From: an uncultured Lachnoclostridium sp.
Lineage (GTDB): Bacteria > Bacillota > Clostridia > Lachnospirales > Lachnospiraceae
Direction: 5' to 3'
Length of the DNA: 64,000 nucleotides
Assembly (NCBI GenBank): GCA_946415315.1
Contig: CAMKRZ010000015.1
Span: 1-64,000, forward strand
Below, piece after piece: positions 56,622 to 64,000 of this stretch. Position numbers and translations under genes: made by a program. Positions within the stretch are counted from its first letter, which is position 1, and every line of letters begins with the position of its first letter. Under the pieces are notes generated by a model, which was not told the DNA's origin, made no database searches, and was given only the letters and a program-made list of their open reading frames with translations.

Positions 56622-58994
56622 TCAATCCGTCAGCTCATACGGATTAAACCCGTTTACGGCCATGACAAACCATGCCGTGGGGGCTATGTGCCGATCATCG
56701 GAGTACTCCCAACGAGACCCGTCGGAGAGGTAAATGCCGGTAAACAGGTGTTTCACCGAAGCCGCGGGGAAGAGTCCGCCCTTCGACTGCAGGGAAACCA
56801 GCGCGTCCATCACCTGCTCGTAGTCGGTCCATTCACCGCGTTTGCGCAACAGGAGGGCCGTGAAAGCGCTGCCTTCCGCCCAGAACCCTTCCTCCTCGCC
56901 GCTCACGCGGAACGGATACGCACCTTCCTTCGTCTTCATGGAACGCACCAGATCGAGCGCTTTTTCGTACGGTTCGAAGAAATCGCCGAGCGACAGCGCG
57001 CACCATACCTGCGCATCCAGCACGATGACCTCCTTCGACGGAGTCTTGCCGTCATTTCCTGTCCCCGTGCAGAACAACCCGCGCTTCGCATCGTACATCG
57101 AGAGGATAAACCGCTTCGCGCTCTCCGCTGCCTGTGCGTACTTTTCTTCCTTTGTCATCGACGCAAGAGCGTTAAACACCGCGTACAGATCCAGGTTATG
57201 CTCCGTGCTCTTATAGGTATGCTTCGTCACGACCTTCGGATCCGCTTCCTCCCAGCCGTCAAAACCGGCCGTGAAACCGTCCGTTCCGTCCTTACAGTTC
57301 TCAAGAACCCAGTCCATCAGCGAGCATGCCGCACTCAGATACTGTTTTCCGCCGTAGGCTCGGTAATACTGCAGCAAGGCCATCGCGACAAACGCAGTAT
57401 TGCCGCAGTTGCTCCCCACCTGGTAGGCATCCTCGTACCACGTATAGGACTCCGCTTCATACCATCCCGGCAGACGCGCGCCGCTGTTCCACCCCGGGAA
57501 CGAGGAGATGTCACCTGCCGCATAAGCATTTCGCACGCGCTTTCCCTTGTTCCCCTTGTTATCGGAAAGGCTTCTGTCGTTGTCGATCGCATACAGGAAC
57601 GCGTCGACGATCGTCTTGGCTTCCGACTTCTTTCCCTCCGAGAGGAACGCCATCGCCGCGAGTGCATTGTCATAGGAAAATGCTGCGTTTTTGATGTACT
57701 GATTTTCCGTATCATACGAGCGCAACAGGATCGGCGCCTTGGTCGCGCTCCGGATCTTGCCCGAAAAATAAATCTCGTCAAGGTAAAATACGGTGCTGCC
57801 GATCCCGCTCCTCTCATCGTTCAGAACATAGCCGAAGCCGCAGACGATGCTGCTCATGTCCGCGCCGTCCAGCGGGATCACATATTCCTTCCATTCCTTC
57901 GTGAGTTCGATCCAGCCGATACTCTGCTTCGTCGCGCTGTCCGGATACTCCACGGTCTTTTTATTGTTCGACGCATTGTAACCGAAGCCGCAGGTGAACA
58001 GCTCCAGTCGCTCGCCGCCCCGTTCTCCGCGCGCATAGAAATGAAGCTCGTTCGCGCCGGTTAGGTCAAGTCCCTGGCCCGGCTGATCTCCCTTGTTGAG
58101 CGCCGGCGTGTTACTTCCCTCCGGAATATATCCCTGCATGAACATCCATCCGCCCCAGGAGCCGACTTTGATCAGCTGCTCGCATCGGATGCAGGACGTG
58201 CCGCTGTACGGATTTTGCGTCCAGTTCTCGTTCATCTCCTTCACAAGACTTGCGTCAAGTCCGTACATTTTCGCCTTTTGCGTAAAATGGTTTTCCGTCA
58301 CACCGAAATCATGATACACGTAAACCACCGACTGCTCGTCGTTCAAACGCTTCGCAAGAGCCGCAAGGGCAGCGTTCTTCGCCTTCTCATACGTTTTTGC
58401 CTTGGCTTCGCTCACGCCCTCCGTCGGAACTGCTGTAGGAATCGCCGTAGGAGTCGCTGTCGGAACTGCTGTCGGGACTGCAGTAGGAGTCGCTGTCGGA
58501 ACTGCCGTAGGTGTAGCCGTTGGGACTGCTGTCGGCTTTGCTGTAGGAACGGCTGTAGGAATCAGCGTCGGGATAGCAGTCGGCGTCGCTGTCGGAACTG
58601 CCGTAGGAGTCGCTGTCGGAACAACAGTAGGCGTTGCCGTAGGAACTGCCGTCGGTACTGCTGCAGGTGTTGCTGTCGGCTCAGCAACAGGCGTAACAGT
58701 CGGCGTGGCCGTCGGAACGGTCGTGAGCACTGCCGTCGGTTCCACCGCCGGCGTCGCAGTCGGCGTGGCTGTCGGAACAGTCGTGGGCACTGCCGTCGGT
58801 TCCGCAGCCGGTGTCGCGGTCGGTGTCGCGGTCTGTATTGGTGTCAGTACTTCCGTGGGCACTGTTGTCGGTGATTCTGTCGGCGATTTTTCATTGCTGT
58901 CCTGCCTGCCGCACGCTGACAATGATCCGATCAAAACCAGCAGGATTGTCAGCCCGACGATCATTCTGTTCACATAACACTTTCTCTCTCTCAT
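56622..58994 (-). CDS. Large lipoprotein with Thr/Pro stalk and predicted (alpha/alpha)6-barrel domain
   Basis: 790 residues from the ATG at 58994 (AAAGGAGG 10 bases upstream). Lipobox LSAC with Cys28. Residues about 40-205 are a degenerate P-T-A-T/V-P repeat stalk. Residues about 215-440 resemble a galactose-binding-type beta-sandwich (GANELHFYARGERGG, STVFYLDEIYFSGK). Residues 450-790 are helical, with the spacing of six-hairpin glycosidases (NAAFSYDNALAAMAFLSEG, YWYEDAYQ-like Trp/Tyr segments, GSAFTALLLRKRGEW, TAWFVMAVNGFNPYEL). Probably a cell-surface polysaccharide-acting protein; no catalytic acid can be assigned with confidence. Confidence 0.85.
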   Translation of the reverse strand: MRERKCYVNRMIVGLTILLVLIGSLSACGRQDSNEKSPTESPTTVPTEVLTPIQTATPTATPAAEPTAVPTTVPTATPTATPAVEPTAVLTTVPTATPTVTPVAEPTATPAAVPTAVPTATPTVVPTATPTAVPTATPTAIPTLIPTAVPTAKPTAVPTATPTAVPTATPTAVPTAVPTATPTAIPTAVPTEGVSEAKAKTYEKAKNAALAALAKRLNDEQSVVYVYHDFGVTENHFTQKAKMYGLDASLVKEMNENWTQNPYSGTSCIRCEQLIKVGSWGGWMFMQGYIPEGSNTPALNKGDQPGQGLDLTGANELHFYARGERGGERLELFTCGFGYNASNNKKTVEYPDSATKQSIGWIELTKEWKEYVIPLDGADMSSIVCGFGYVLNDERSGIGSTVFYLDEIYFSGKIRSATKAPILLRSYDTENQYIKNAAFSYDNALAAMAFLSEGKKSEAKTIVDAFLYAIDNDRSLSDNKGNKGKRVRNAYAAGDISSFPGWNSGARLPGWYEAESYTWYEDAYQVGSNCGNTAFVAMALLQYYRAYGGKQYLSAACSLMDWVLENCKDGTDGFTAGFDGWEEADPKVVTKHTYKSTEHNLDLYAVFNALASMTKEEKYAQAAESAKRFILSMYDAKRGLFCTGTGNDGKTPSKEVIVLDAQVWCALSLGDFFEPYEKALDLVRSMKTKEGAYPFRVSGEEEGFWAEGSAFTALLLRKRGEWTDYEQVMDALVSLQSKGGLFPAASVKHLFTGIYLSDGSRWEYSDDRHIAPTAWFVMAVNGFNPYELTD
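58430..58880 (-). repeat. Degenerate Thr/Pro-coding tandem repeats
   Basis: About 450 bases of imperfect repeats with an 18- to 30-base period built from GTCGG, GCTGT and GCCGTAGG blocks. They encode the P-T-A-T-P stalk of the lipoprotein. Such arrays often change length by slippage. Confidence 0.85.
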
Positions 58995-59101
58995 TTTCCT
59001 CACTCCTCCTTTCAAAACTCTCCGGCAAAGTCGGCTTCGCTGTAACCTCAAAACCGCTCCGGGACATCCTCAACCTCACAAAGACCCTTGTCTTTAAACT
59101 C

Positions 59102-59130
59102 AATATATCATTGCCTTATGGGCTCATCAA
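59102..59130 (-). promoter_or_regulatory. Promoter of the lipoprotein gene
   Basis: On the minus strand, TTGATG (59125-59130), a 17-base spacer, and TATATT (59102-59107). The leader is about 100 bases. Confidence 0.65.
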
Positions 59131-59138
59131 TAGAAAAA

Positions 59139-59178
59139 AGCCGAACCCGCCGTGCACGCACGAATCAGCGGTTCAGCT
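59139..59178 (-). terminator. Minus-strand terminator upstream of the lipoprotein promoter
   Basis: Arms AGCCGAACCCGC (59139-59150) and GCGGTTCAGCT (59168-59178), then T6 on the minus strand. No minus-strand gene precedes it within 3 kb, so it may end a short RNA started in 59180-59300 or stop antisense transcription. The rest of the spacer (59180-59328) is AT-rich without a gene and holds one dispersed motif (59247-59255). Confidence 0.65.
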
Positions 59179-59328
59179 TATTTGAATTCAGTTGGCAATT
59201 TTATGCGCTTTTAAGATAAATTACGCTCTATTTATATGTGACAACTCATTTTTCGGCAAATTCATGATGAAAATTCCGGATTTTTTAACGATCTCTTATC
59301 CTCTGCTGAATTTTCCGCAAATTTGTTA

Positions 59329-59357
59329 TTGTATTCGCTCTGCCGCTTCGCTATAAT
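59329..59357 (+). promoter_or_regulatory. Promoter of XRE/HD-TGS genes
   Basis: TTGTAT (59329-59334), a 17-base spacer, and consensus TATAAT (59352-59357). Confidence 0.82.
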
Positions 59358-59394
59358 GTGGGCAAATCAGAACGAAGAACAGGAGGCGAACACC

Positions 59395-60480
59395 ATGACT
59401 GCATCTCAAAAGAACAATTCCACGGTTCCGGACAATCAGGATCTCGAGAAGATCATATCAGCCAATCTGAAACGGCTGATCGCGCAGAACGGTATCACGC
59501 AGAAGGATCTGGCCGAACAGCTGGGCGTTGCGGCAGCCTCCATGACCGATTACTGCAAAGGGAGGCGCATTCCCAACGTGGAATTCTTCGTGTCGCTCAA
59601 GAATCTCTACGACATTTCCATCGATGATTTTCTCACCAAGAGCATCAACCCCTCCACGCGGGCACTTCCGGCTCGCGAGACTTCGATTGACAGCACCCTG
59701 ATGGCCACGTACCGCAAATACTGCGGCTGCTACTATGTTTACTACCTTGACACCGGCAAGTACAAGGGCCGGGACACGCAGCCGCCCAAGGATTCCGTCC
59801 TGTACGGCGTGCTGTACATTTACGAGAATCCGTCGAGCCTCGATGTTCCGGAGTTCAGCTGCGCCGCCGTTCTCGGGATCAAGGATCGGGAAAATGCGAT
59901 CCTCATCCGGAAGACGATCGAGGATTTCAGGGACTCCTCCGAGATTGTCGAGCAGATCGGGAACAAATACCCCAACACAGCTTACTACGGGGATTTCGAG
60001 TTGTCGCCTGAGCACGCGTTCATCAGCATGCGCCACGCCGGCACCGACCGGGCGCTTCTGATCTTCCATCGCGTCGACAGCAACAAGGCGGACTACACCG
60101 GCGGGATCGGCACCGTCAACTCCATCTCCAAAGGCCGCGAGCGCGCACCCGTTGTCCAGTTCATGGGGATATCCCGGTATCCGCTGTCCATGTCGATTGA
60201 GGAGATTCACCACAGCCTGCTGCTCAACTACCCGGACATCAAGATCGAATCCGAAACCGAGGAAATGATCCGGAATTTCAAGGCGCTCTACGTGGATTCC
60301 GAGACGTCCGATCAGGGATTTTCCGAGTACCAGAAGTCGGTTGTCGTGCGTTCCACCCTCGAACGGTTCATCCGGAAAAGCCTGGAGCGCAACATGTTCC
60401 GCTACGGCAAAGTCTCTGAGCGGGACGATGACGAGTGGTACCATGCGATCAAGGTTACATCCGTCACCGACAACGAGTAA
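59395..60480 (+). CDS. XRE-family regulator with large C-terminal domain of unknown function
   Basis: 361 residues from the ATG at 59395 (AGGAGG 8 bases upstream). HTH_3 domain at about 22-78 (LKRLIAQNGITQKDLAEQLG, AASMTDYCKGRRIPN). Residues 105-361 form a soluble alpha/beta region (KYCGCYYVYYLDTGKYKG, FDCI-like beta strands) that I cannot place; it could sense a small molecule. The HD-TGS gene follows in the same direction after 119 bases without a visible terminator, so the two may be one unit. Confidence 0.88.
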   Translation: MTASQKNNSTVPDNQDLEKIISANLKRLIAQNGITQKDLAEQLGVAAASMTDYCKGRRIPNVEFFVSLKNLYDISIDDFLTKSINPSTRALPARETSIDSTLMATYRKYCGCYYVYYLDTGKYKGRDTQPPKDSVLYGVLYIYENPSSLDVPEFSCAAVLGIKDRENAILIRKTIEDFRDSSEIVEQIGNKYPNTAYYGDFELSPEHAFISMRHAGTDRALLIFHRVDSNKADYTGGIGTVNSISKGRERAPVVQFMGISRYPLSMSIEEIHHSLLLNYPDIKIESETEEMIRNFKALYVDSETSDQGFSEYQKSVVVRSTLERFIRKSLERNMFRYGKVSERDDDEWYHAIKVTSVTDNE

Positions 60481-60599
60481 ACGCAGAAGTGACATGCTCC
60501 GCTCCCGCAATACGCGGAGACGGGAGAAATCAGCCCGACCGAAACACGGTTTACCAAACCGAAATACGATCCGTTAACCTGCACGAAGGAGGAAGACTC

Positions 60600-62132
60600 A
60601 TGGCTTACGAAATGAACGTCAGTTTCAACGACATCATCACGCTCTACGGCAAGAATCACAAAGTAGGCAACAAACACGATATCAAGCGAGCCTACGAGTA
60701 CGCCTCCGAGAAGCATTCCGGCATGCTGCGCGGATCGGGCGAACCGTACATTTGTCATCCGCTCCGAACCGCCAGATTCGTCACCGAATGGGGTTTTGAA
60801 AGTGATGTCATTATGGCCGCCCTGCTTCACGATGTCGTTGAAGACTGTGACACCCCGCTGTCCGAGATCCGCGAACTGTTCGGAACCGGCGTCGCCGACA
60901 TCGTCGATGTCGTCACCTCCCTCAGCGACAGGGATTTCGCCGACCATACGCTCACCAAGGAGCAGCGGAACCTTCTCTCTGACGCCCGACTTCAGAAGAA
61001 GATGAACAACAAGGCGCTGTACGTGAAGATCGCGGACCGCATCGACAATCTGAACACTCTCTTCGGCGTCCCGGAAGCCAAGCGCATCCCCAAGGCCGAG
61101 CACACCCGCGAGATCCTCATTCCGATGGCTCGAATGGAAAATGCCTACCACCTTGTCAACATTCTCGAGGAACTCTGCTTTCAGATCGAGCACCCGAAGA
61201 TGTACGTCGACATGTCGAAGCAGTACAAGGCGCTCTGTAACGCCAACAGCAGAAAATGTAGGGAATCCCTGGAGACACTCTCCAACGTCTTCGACCCGCA
61301 TTTTACCGGCAATGAGGCCGAAGGTCTTGATCGATACCACCGCTGTATCGTCGATTTCACGTACAATCCCCGATCCTGCATCAGCATTTTCCGACAGATC
61401 AGCCGCAACGCGGACAACCTTCGTGACGACTGGCGCGCGCTGCTCTCCAAGGACAACATCGCTCTCTACGACCTCAAGCTGATCGTCAGTGACAAGCTCT
61501 CCGACGACAATTCCGACATTCGACCCAACGATGTTTTCTTTCAGTATTTCGACAAAATTCTGTCCCGCAAGGGCTTCTATCTGATCCGGTACAGTCTCGC
61601 GTCCTACAAGGACATCGGGTATTTCCTGATCTCCGACGAGATGGACAACCTTTACCGGCTCTTCGTCCGGACCGAAACCGAGTACCGGCGTTTCCAGTGC
61701 GGCAACATTATCGATGCCGACAGTTCTCTTGCAATCTCCGACATTAACGAAATCGAGCCCCGCGACACCTACAATGAGAAGATCAAGGTGTTCCGCAAGG
61801 ACGGGTCTGCTATGATCATCGATAAAGGTGCAACAGTGCTCGATTTTGCATTCTACATTCACGGTGAACTCGGTTACCACTTCGACTATGCCATGATCGA
61901 TGAATCCAAAACGCATCTTCCGAAGAGTACCCGTCTGAACGAGGGCGATACCATCACGATCGTCGCCAACGAGAACATTCACCCTGACATTTCGTGGTTC
62001 AACAGCGTCAAGACCAGCCGCGCCGTACATCACCTGGTTCGATATTTCTCCGACGTCTCCAACACAAACCGCTATCTACAGGAGCTCGCGGAGAAGAAAA
62101 AACCTTCTGCGGAAAATGCCGCGCAGGCATAA
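60600..62132 (+). CDS. HD-TGS protein, RelA/SpoT-like hydrolase without recognisable synthetase
   Basis: 510 residues from the ATG at 60600 (GAAGGAGG 7 bases upstream). The N-terminal HD domain keeps the (p)ppGpp-hydrolase residues: H53 in PYICHP, H77-D78-V-V-E-D, and D146/N150 in VKIADRIDNLNTL. The middle (about 190-390) lacks the synthetase signatures of long RSH enzymes. A TGS domain lies at about 395-465 (KIKVFRKDGSAMIIDKGATV, DFAFYIH, LNEGDTITIV), but the zinc-finger/ACT regions of RelA are missing. A hydrolase-only alarmone enzyme or a hydrolase of another nucleotide is the likely role. Confidence 0.88.
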   Translation: MAYEMNVSFNDIITLYGKNHKVGNKHDIKRAYEYASEKHSGMLRGSGEPYICHPLRTARFVTEWGFESDVIMAALLHDVVEDCDTPLSEIRELFGTGVADIVDVVTSLSDRDFADHTLTKEQRNLLSDARLQKKMNNKALYVKIADRIDNLNTLFGVPEAKRIPKAEHTREILIPMARMENAYHLVNILEELCFQIEHPKMYVDMSKQYKALCNANSRKCRESLETLSNVFDPHFTGNEAEGLDRYHRCIVDFTYNPRSCISIFRQISRNADNLRDDWRALLSKDNIALYDLKLIVSDKLSDDNSDIRPNDVFFQYFDKILSRKGFYLIRYSLASYKDIGYFLISDEMDNLYRLFVRTETEYRRFQCGNIIDADSSLAISDINEIEPRDTYNEKIKVFRKDGSAMIIDKGATVLDFAFYIHGELGYHFDYAMIDESKTHLPKSTRLNEGDTITIVANENIHPDISWFNSVKTSRAVHHLVRYFSDVSNTNRYLQELAEKKKPSAENAAQA

Positions 62133-62203
62133 CCGCGTAATCTTTCACTCCTCCGGCCTCTTGAAATCCGGTCTTTCGCCCGGCCTGTCCAAAGGTCCGC
62201 CGT

Positions 62204-63118
62204 CTATTGATCCTGCCGGATTTTCTCCAGCTTGCCGACAGTGACATCACAGGCTTTTCGGGAAATGTCACACCCGATGAACCGTCTTCCGAGTTTCTTC
62301 GCCACAACAGCCGTTGTACCGCCACCCAGAAAGAAGTCCGCGACCAGATCTCCCGGTTCCGACGCGATCCGGATGATCCTGTCCAGAACCGCTTCCGGCT
62401 TTGGTGTGTCGTACGCTTCCGCTGTATCAGTCCTTGTGTACGTATCCAGCATTTCCGGTCCGTCCCACAGATTTCCGACAGGGATCACTTTGGAGAACCG
62501 GTACGGCAGACCGTTGATCAACTGAACCTCCCCTGCATGTTCCATATCGGCCAGTTGCGGAACGCTCACCAGCCAGTGCTTGTTCAGCGCCTTCAGATCG
62601 ACTGTCTCACCGTTGACAACGCGGGTATCGCTTCTTCCTTCCAGCTCCCCGTTCTCGTAGAGCGGAACGATCCGGTTCGCATCTCCCTGCAGCTCATGAA
62701 AGATGAATTTCCGCGGATTCTTCACGTAGTACAGAATGATGTCCATCTGGGAATCGAAATTCGCGTAAAATCCTCTTTCCCTGCTGTGCTTTCGATAAAT
62801 CCGGTTCCGGAAGCATTTCGTTCCGAACACCTCGTCCATCAGAATACGCATGTAGGAATCCATGCGCCAGTTGCAGTGGATGAAAATGCTGCCGTTCGGC
62901 GCCAGGGCCCTCCGCATCTGTTCAATCCTGGGGCGATACCACTCCGTTGCTTCATCGGGAGTTCCCAGGTCATCCGAGTAATCGTCAAAAACTTTCCCCG
63001 TATTATACAGAATATCGCAATAGATCAGATTGACCGAGCCTTCCGGGAGTTCGCGGAGCAACTCAAGGTTGTCCTCCAGATATACCCGGGCACCGTCATT
63101 TTCATAGTACAGACCCAT
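62204..63118 (-). CDS. Orphan beta-class DNA (amino) methyltransferase with DILY motif
   Basis: 304 residues. The amino-methyltransferase catalytic motif IV reads CDILYNTG (D35-I-L-Y38) instead of the common DPPY. The SAM motif FFLGGGTTAVVAKKLGRRFIG is C-terminal, giving the beta-class order. HCNWRMDSYMRILMDEVFG is typical of type III/Mod-like relatives. It should methylate adenine N6 or cytosine N4; the target is unknown. No endonuclease or specificity gene is adjacent, so it looks like an orphan. AAGGAGC lies 8 bases before the ATG. Confidence 0.9.
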   Translation of the reverse strand: MGLYYENDGARVYLEDNLELLRELPEGSVNLIYCDILYNTGKVFDDYSDDLGTPDEATEWYRPRIEQMRRALAPNGSIFIHCNWRMDSYMRILMDEVFGTKCFRNRIYRKHSRERGFYANFDSQMDIILYYVKNPRKFIFHELQGDANRIVPLYENGELEGRSDTRVVNGETVDLKALNKHWLVSVPQLADMEHAGEVQLINGLPYRFSKVIPVGNLWDGPEMLDTYTRTDTAEAYDTPKPEAVLDRIIRIASEPGDLVADFFLGGGTTAVVAKKLGRRFIGCDISRKACDVTVGKLEKIRQDQ

Positions 63119-63131
63119 GTCAGTTGCTCCT

Positions 63132-64000
63132 TCAGTTAAACTTTTTGCGAAGTCTGTTGATCTCGCCGGTGATCAGTTCGAAGTTCTTTTTGATCTCTGC
63201 GTTGTCAAGCAGCGGCATGGAGGAATACTGCGAAGCGTCAATGTAGTCCTGCGAGAACTGGATCGAGCAAAGGCAAGTGAGCAGGTCTTCAACATAGTCG
63301 TCGAACTCCCCGTTCGGGCAGCTCACGCCCATCAGTCCATAACAGGTATAGTACCAATTGCCGAAGAAATAGCCGCTGAAATCGAGATCGACCAGTGCGC
63401 CCGCAATGCCGAGAGTACATGCTTTTCCGTTCTCATCGATAAATGTACCGACGCCGACCGTCTCGGGTCCGTAACCGCTGTAAGGTCCCTGATAGTTCTC
63501 GACCTGGGCAAGCTGAATACTGTTCATCGTCGGGAAGAGCTGCTTGCCATCGTAGCGCATCTGGAAGTCAATACAATTCTGCCAGCAGTCCGTAATGCCT
63601 CGCACAGTGGCACTCGACAACACCGGTCCGTTGGAAATGATGCCGCCGGTGGTATCGTAGTACGACAGATATCTCCGGGATGCCTCGCTCTTGTGGAACG
63701 GTGCCAGGGCTCCGTAGTAGAAGACCTGTCTGCTCGGCATATTCGGGTCGTAAATGCGATAGCAGATACCGCTGTAACTGCCGGAGACGTCGACACGCCA
63801 ACCCTCGGGGATCAGCAGAGTGAAGTAACCGCCGTTGTAGCTCACAAGGTTCAGTTTCTCCCCCTGTTGTGAAGTGTTGCCGGTGTCACCCGTGTCACCG
63901 GTATCACCGGTGTCGGCTGTGGCGCTCTTGCCGGAATTGATCACCGGCAGTGTCGTCACGCCACCGTCCCGAACAGTGAGTATTCCGTAATTATTGGCCG
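63132..64000 (-). CDS. Hypothetical protein with GDT repeats (5' end outside window)
   Basis: The frame stays open through the window edge (NNYGILTVRDGG upstream of the GTG at 63959), so the start lies beyond 64000. 288 codons and the stop are visible. A short Gly-Asp-Thr repeat linker (four units, 63868-63916) separates the N-terminal part from a 245-residue domain rich in Tyr, Gly and Cys (YFTLLIPEGWRVD, YGPETVGVGTF). It is probably secreted or a membrane protein domain, but the signal would be outside the window. Not recognised. Stop 13 bases before the methyltransferase start: same operon. Confidence 0.75.
   Translation of the reverse strand, partial: ANNYGILTVRDGGVTTLPVINSGKSATADTGDTGDTGDTGNTSQQGEKLNLVSYNGGYFTLLIPEGWRVDVSGSYSGICYRIYDPNMPSRQVFYYGALAPFHKSEASRRYLSYYDTTGGIISNGPVLSSATVRGITDCWQNCIDFQMRYDGKQLFPTMNSIQLAQVENYQGPYSGYGPETVGVGTFIDENGKACTLGIAGALVDLDFSGYFFGNWYYTCYGLMGVSCPNGEFDDYVEDLLTCLCSIQFSQDYIDASQYSSMPLLDNAEIKKNFELITGEINRLRKKFN

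Noticed and set aside
58402-58977. Plus-strand frames rich in Val/Gly/Thr and in Arg/Cys opposite the lipoprotein stalk
   Set aside because: They are the reverse readings of the Thr/Pro-coding repeats and have no start signals.
1-64000. Chi-like or KOPS-like role for CGNAAAATG
   Set aside because: Copies are almost evenly split between strands, whereas those signals are strongly oriented with replication.

Overview
The window looks like part of a Clostridia (Bacillota) chromosome, probably Lachnospirales-like, with GC content around the mid-50s percent by eye. Three things support this: strong AGGAGG-type ribosome binding sites in front of most genes, the order rho-rpmE-DUF1385-prmC-prfA, and Gram-positive surface architecture (Sec signals, single N-terminal anchors followed by Thr/Pro-rich linkers, a pilin-like isopeptide domain). 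Most genes, including rpoBC, are on the minus strand, which is therefore likely the leading strand. I found no tRNA, rRNA, IS element, prophage or CRISPR array.

Layout. 1-2541: C-terminally truncated surface adhesin. 3067-3948: YitT-type membrane protein, divergent from it. 4073-7272: secreted serine-hydrolase-like protein with two small unknown genes, and a GlsB/YeaQ-type membrane protein. 7609-13468: alanine racemase, a membrane-bound XRE regulator with a direct-repeat array upstream, a cytosolic 5'-nucleotidase, a membrane-anchored EEP phosphatase and a HAD phosphatase. 13539-17935: ABC exporter pair, DUF3137-like protein, Dabb protein, unknown gene. 17957-23701: glycerol kinase, secreted class-3 lipase with a YD-like tail, DUF6273 protein and a monoacylglycerol-lipase-like hydrolase, a possible lipid/glycerol module. 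23901-26689: NatA/BcrA-type ABC transporter followed by a histidine kinase without a response regulator, with phased operator-like repeats upstream. 26889-28310: PurF paralogue lacking its N-terminal cysteine. 28607-35740 (plus strand): PfoR-type PTS IIC, rhomboid protease, and a three-gene cluster of membrane helical-repeat proteins plus a secreted protein. 35871-39507: pgi, membrane-anchored VanY-type carboxypeptidase, TrmH-type methyltransferase.

39654-54658 is an information-processing block: prfA, prmC, DUF1385 protein, rpmE, a decayed gene, rho with a long disordered insert, rpoC and rpoB. The ribosomal protein genes that normally precede rpoB are absent; rpoB has its own promoter. 54937-64000: small membrane protein overlapping a NAGPA-type glycosidase, a large lipoprotein with a predicted alpha/alpha-barrel, an XRE regulator with an HD-TGS alarmone-hydrolase-like protein, an orphan DNA methyltransferase and a gene truncated at its 5' end.

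The signal that no gene explains is a short dispersed motif, CGNAAAATG. I count at least 42 exact copies on both strands, about 18 of them between genes, and three sites where two copies form the dyad CATTTTNCGNAAAAT. It looks like a genome-wide recognition sequence (DNA uptake, methylation, nucleoid protein or dispersed operator) and is the best candidate for something undescribed. Start codons below were chosen by Shine-Dalgarno position and often lie inside the longest open frame.
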